Part shown: positions 5,385 to 7,657 of the stretch, piece by piece
How positions within the stretch are numbered: position 1 is the stretch's first letter
Layout: each line of letters begins with the position of its first letter
From: Acidimicrobiaceae bacterium
GTDB taxonomy: Bacteria > Actinomycetota > Acidimicrobiia > Acidimicrobiales > UBA10347
Direction of reading: 5' to 3'
Assembly (NCBI GenBank): GCA_003485885.1
Contig: DNHM01000222.1
Span: forward strand, 9,018-16,674
Length of the DNA stretch: 7,657 nt
Program-made: the position numbers and the translations under genes
The notes under the pieces: generated by a model
The model's input: only the letters and a program-made list of their open reading frames with translations
The model's database searches: none
Told to the model about the DNA's origin: nothing

Positions 5385-7469
5385 TCAGCCGCCCATCGAC
5401 CCGAAGGTCTTGCCTTCGGCGGCGAGCTTCTCGAGCAAGGGCGAGATCTTCCAGTGATCACCCTCGAGTGTCTCGCCATACTTCTTGATCTTGGCGACCA
5501 CATTGTCGAGGCCCATGGTGTCGGCCCAGAACATGGGGCCACCGGTGTAGACCGGCCAGCCGTAACCATTGATCCAGATCACATCGATGTCGCTTGGGCG
5601 AATGGCGATGCCTTCTTCGAGAATCTTGGCGCCTTCGTTCACCATTGGTAGCAAACAACGCTCAAGGATTTCTTCGCTGGTGAAGCTGTGCTGAGCGAAG
5701 CCCTTGCTTGTTCCGAAGTCAGCAATCATCTGCTCGACCTCGGGGTCTGGTGTCTTGGCCCGGGTCTTCGGGTCGTAGGTGTAATAACCCTTGCCGTTCT
5801 TCTGACCCTTGCGGCCGCTCTCGTTCATGAGTTCGCGGACCGAGGAACTGGTCGATGTCTCGGCCTTCCAACCAATATCGAGGCCCGCCAGGTCGCTCAT
5901 GGCGAATGGCCCCATGGGGAAGCCGAAGTCGAACAACACATCGTCGACCTGTGCCGGGGTGGCGCCTTCGAGGCTCATAACATCGGCTTCGATGCGGCGC
6001 ATGGCCAGCATGCGGTTGCCGACGAAACCTTTACAGACGCCGACCAGGGCCGGGATCTTGCCGATCTTCTTCGCGATCGCCATGGAGGTAGCAATGACCT
6101 CGTTTGATGACTCGTCGCCACGAACGACTTCGAGCAGCTTCATGACGTTGGCAGGGGAGAAGAAGTGCAGGCCAATGACACTTTCTGGCCGAGAGGTGAC
6201 CGAAGCGATCTCATTTACATCGAGAGCCGAGGTGTTCGATGCCAGCAAGGCACCTGGCTTACAGATCTCGTCGAGCTGGCGGAAGATCGACTTCTTCAGC
6301 TCCATGTCTTCGAACACGGCCTCGATGATCATGTCGCACTCGGCGAAGTTACCCATGTCGGTTGAACCGGAGATGAGGCCCATGCGGGTCTCCACATCGT
6401 CGGAGCTGATACGACCCTTTGATGCGGTGCGTTCGTAGTTACCGCGGACCACACCAAGGCCACGCTGCAATGCTTCGTCGGTTTGTTCCACGATGTTGAC
6501 AGGAATACCGGCGTTGGCGAAGTTCATGGCGATGCCACCGCCCATAGTGCCAGCGCCCAGGATTCCGACGCTGTTGATCTCGATCTGAGGGGTGTCCTTG
6601 GGGACGTCGGGCACCTTGGCTGCTTGACGTTCGGCGAAGAAGTAGTAGCGCTGCGCAGCGGACTGCGTGCCGGTCATGAGCTCGGTGAACAGCTCACGTT
6701 CACGCTTGATGCCCTCGTCGAATGGCAGGTTGACCGCTGCTTCGATGCACTGGATGTTGTATTCCGGTGCCAGGAAGTTGCGAGTTTTTCGGGCGATGCC
6801 AGCCCGGAACTCGTCGAAGATCGCGGGATTGGCTTTGGCATCGGCCAGTTTCTCGTCGAAGTCGCGGATGCGCACGAGCGGCAGACCCTCGGCCACAACC
6901 TTCTCGGCGAATGCAATGGCACCGGCCGCCAGGTCGTCCACGATCTCGCTGATCAAGCCGCATTCCAGAGCCTCGTCGGCACCGATAGGGTCACCCGACG
7001 TCATCATCTGGAGCGCCTTGGCCACGCCAGTTACACGGGGAAGACGCTGGGTGCCACCGGCACCAGGAAGCAGGCCGAGTTTGACTTCAGGAAGTCCAAA
7101 CTTTGCGGTGGCAATGCCGACTCGGTAGTGCGCAGCCATTGCGGTCTCGAGGCCACCGCCAAGGGCAGTGCCATGGATAGCGGCAACAACTGGCTTGGTT
7201 GAGTTCTCCATTGCGGCTTGGGCCTCTTGCAATGACTTACCCTGAGCAGCGCCGCCGAACTCGGTGATGTCGGCGCCAGCGATAAACGTGCGGCCGTCGC
7301 AGATCAGCACAATTGCGTTGACGCTGTCGTCCGCAATCGCCGCTTCCATACCGTCGACGATCCCCGTGCGTACGTGATGGCTCAGTGCATTCACCGGCGG
7401 ATTATTGACCGTAATGACCGCCACGGCACCATGGTTCTCGATCGATACGGACTCGGTCAGTGCTGCCAT
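5385..7469 (-). CDS. Bifunctional enoyl-CoA hydratase / 3-hydroxyacyl-CoA dehydrogenase (FadB/FadJ-like)
   Basis: This 694-residue multifunctional beta-oxidation enzyme hydrates trans-2-enoyl-CoA and oxidises the resulting L-3-hydroxyacyl-CoA with NAD. The N-terminal crotonase domain (about 1-190) has FIAGADI, GGGLE with catalytic E108, and [20 protein letters not shown] with the second catalytic E128, so hydratase activity should be intact. The NAD-binding domain starts near 298 with [11 protein letters not shown]. It carries SNTS (411-414) and the His-Glu dyad as GLHFFSP (H435) and LLEVV (E447), 12 residues apart as expected. Two C-terminal 3HCDH-type segments follow, ending with [14 protein letters not shown]. 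It is slightly shorter than E. coli FadB and closer in layout to peroxisomal bifunctional enzyme. The start at 7469 has a strong Shine-Dalgarno, AAGGAG, 5 nt upstream. The thiolase partner is not in the window. Confidence 0.96.
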   Translation of the reverse strand: MAALTESVSIENHGAVAVITVNNPPVNALSHHVRTGIVDGMEAAIADDSVNAIVLICDGRTFIAGADITEFGGAAQGKSLQEAQAAMENSTKPVVAAIHGTALGGGLETAMAAHYRVGIATAKFGLPEVKLGLLPGAGGTQRLPRVTGVAKALQMMTSGDPIGADEALECGLISEIVDDLAAGAIAFAEKVVAEGLPLVRIRDFDEKLADAKANPAIFDEFRAGIARKTRNFLAPEYNIQCIEAAVNLPFDEGIKRERELFTELMTGTQSAAQRYYFFAERQAAKVPDVPKDTPQIEINSVGILGAGTMGGGIAMNFANAGIPVNIVEQTDEALQRGLGVVRGNYERTASKGRISSDDVETRMGLISGSTDMGNFAECDMIIEAVFEDMELKKSIFRQLDEICKPGALLASNTSALDVNEIASVTSRPESVIGLHFFSPANVMKLLEVVRGDESSNEVIATSMAIAKKIGKIPALVGVCKGFVGNRMLAMRRIEADVMSLEGATPAQVDDVLFDFGFPMGPFAMSDLAGLDIGWKAETSTSSSVRELMNESGRKGQKNGKGYYTYDPKTRAKTPDPEVEQMIADFGTSKGFAQHSFTSEEILERCLLPMVNEGAKILEEGIAIRPSDIDVIWINGYGWPVYTGGPMFWADTMGLDNVVAKIKKYGETLEGDHWKISPLLEKLAAEGKTFGSMGG

Positions 7470-7657
7470 GTTGGCTCCTTATTCAGCGGGTGGGGCTCGC
7501 TTCGGCGCGGCCCCCTACAAACTCGTTCGGTGCACAAACTTACGGCCTGGACACGCCGACCAGAGAATTTGGGCAAGCGAATTTCGTGAACCGCCTTGCT
7601 CGTTCGAGGCAACCGAATCGTCCGACGACCACGAGACTGTCACTGTCTCTCGGTCTC
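7470..7657 (-). promoter_or_regulatory. Upstream region of the beta-oxidation operon
   Basis: This 188-bp edge region has no convincing gene. It contains the AAGGAG Shine-Dalgarno (complement of 7475-7480) and a GC-rich inverted repeat, 7492-7500 with 7505-7514, that on the plus strand closes a TTCG tetraloop and on the minus strand leaves an internal mismatch. A possible -10 box TAAGTT (complement of 7537-7542) has no good -35 partner. Near the edge GAGAC (7633-7637) and GTCTC (7645-7649) form a short inverted repeat. The promoter is therefore likely within this stretch, but its exact position is not resolved. Confidence 0.4.

Noticed and set aside
4783..5457. Long plus-strand open frame opposite the phosphotransferase gene
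   Set aside because: It is an antisense shadow of a well-supported gene and has no family-like motifs.
6483..7202. 239-codon plus-strand open frame opposite the FadB-like gene
   Set aside because: It is an antisense shadow of the conserved crotonase and linker regions on the minus strand and shows no recognisable domain.

Overview
The window looks like chromosomal DNA from a moderately GC-rich bacterium. The acyl-CoA metabolism genes and their family types suggest an actinomycetote, perhaps an environmental or marine Acidimicrobiia relative; this lineage is an inference from gene content only. Most of the window is fatty-acid or acyl-CoA catabolism, built around a short plus-strand operon that appears to encode two selenocysteine proteins.

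Layout from left to right. The last 14 codons of an unidentified plus-strand gene (2-46) converge on a minus-strand acyl-CoA synthetase (58-1608). A 73-bp divergent spacer separates that gene from a plus-strand crotonase-fold protein of the PaaG/isomerase-like type (1682-2491). A 249-bp non-coding stretch follows, ending in a probable leaderless promoter. Next comes a two-gene plus-strand operon: a GrdB/PrdB-like protein (2741-3613) and an AhpD/carboxymuconolactone-decarboxylase-like protein (3624-4208). A convergent terminator-like hairpin (4241-4265) separates it from a minus-strand operon. That operon holds a bifunctional enoyl-CoA hydratase/3-hydroxyacyl-CoA dehydrogenase (5385-7469) and, 5 bp downstream of it, an ACAD10/11-type acyl-CoA kinase-like phosphotransferase (4297-5379).

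The main discovery is that each gene of the central operon is interrupted once by an in-frame TGA, at 3230-3232 and at 3879-3881. Each TGA falls on the redox-active residue of its family motif, giving U-x-x-C in the GrdB-like protein and C-x-x-U in the AhpD-like protein. Each is followed by a 7-bp hairpin whose apical loop begins 17 or 20 nt after the UGA and has a G in its first two positions, as expected of a bacterial SECIS element. Ordinary gene calling would split them into four fragments. Read with UGA as selenocysteine, they give intact proteins of 290 and 194 residues. TGA also serves as a normal terminal stop in the window (4206-4208 and the stop of the 5385-7469 gene), so genome-wide recoding of TGA is unlikely.

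Working model: the flanking genes activate fatty or other carboxylic acids to CoA esters, isomerise double bonds, hydrate and oxidise them, and perhaps phosphorylate 4-hydroxyacyl-CoAs. The selenoprotein pair looks like a separate thiol/selenol redox module of unknown substrate. No GrdA, GrdC/D/E or PrdA partner and no Sec machinery (selA, selB, selC, selD) is visible here.
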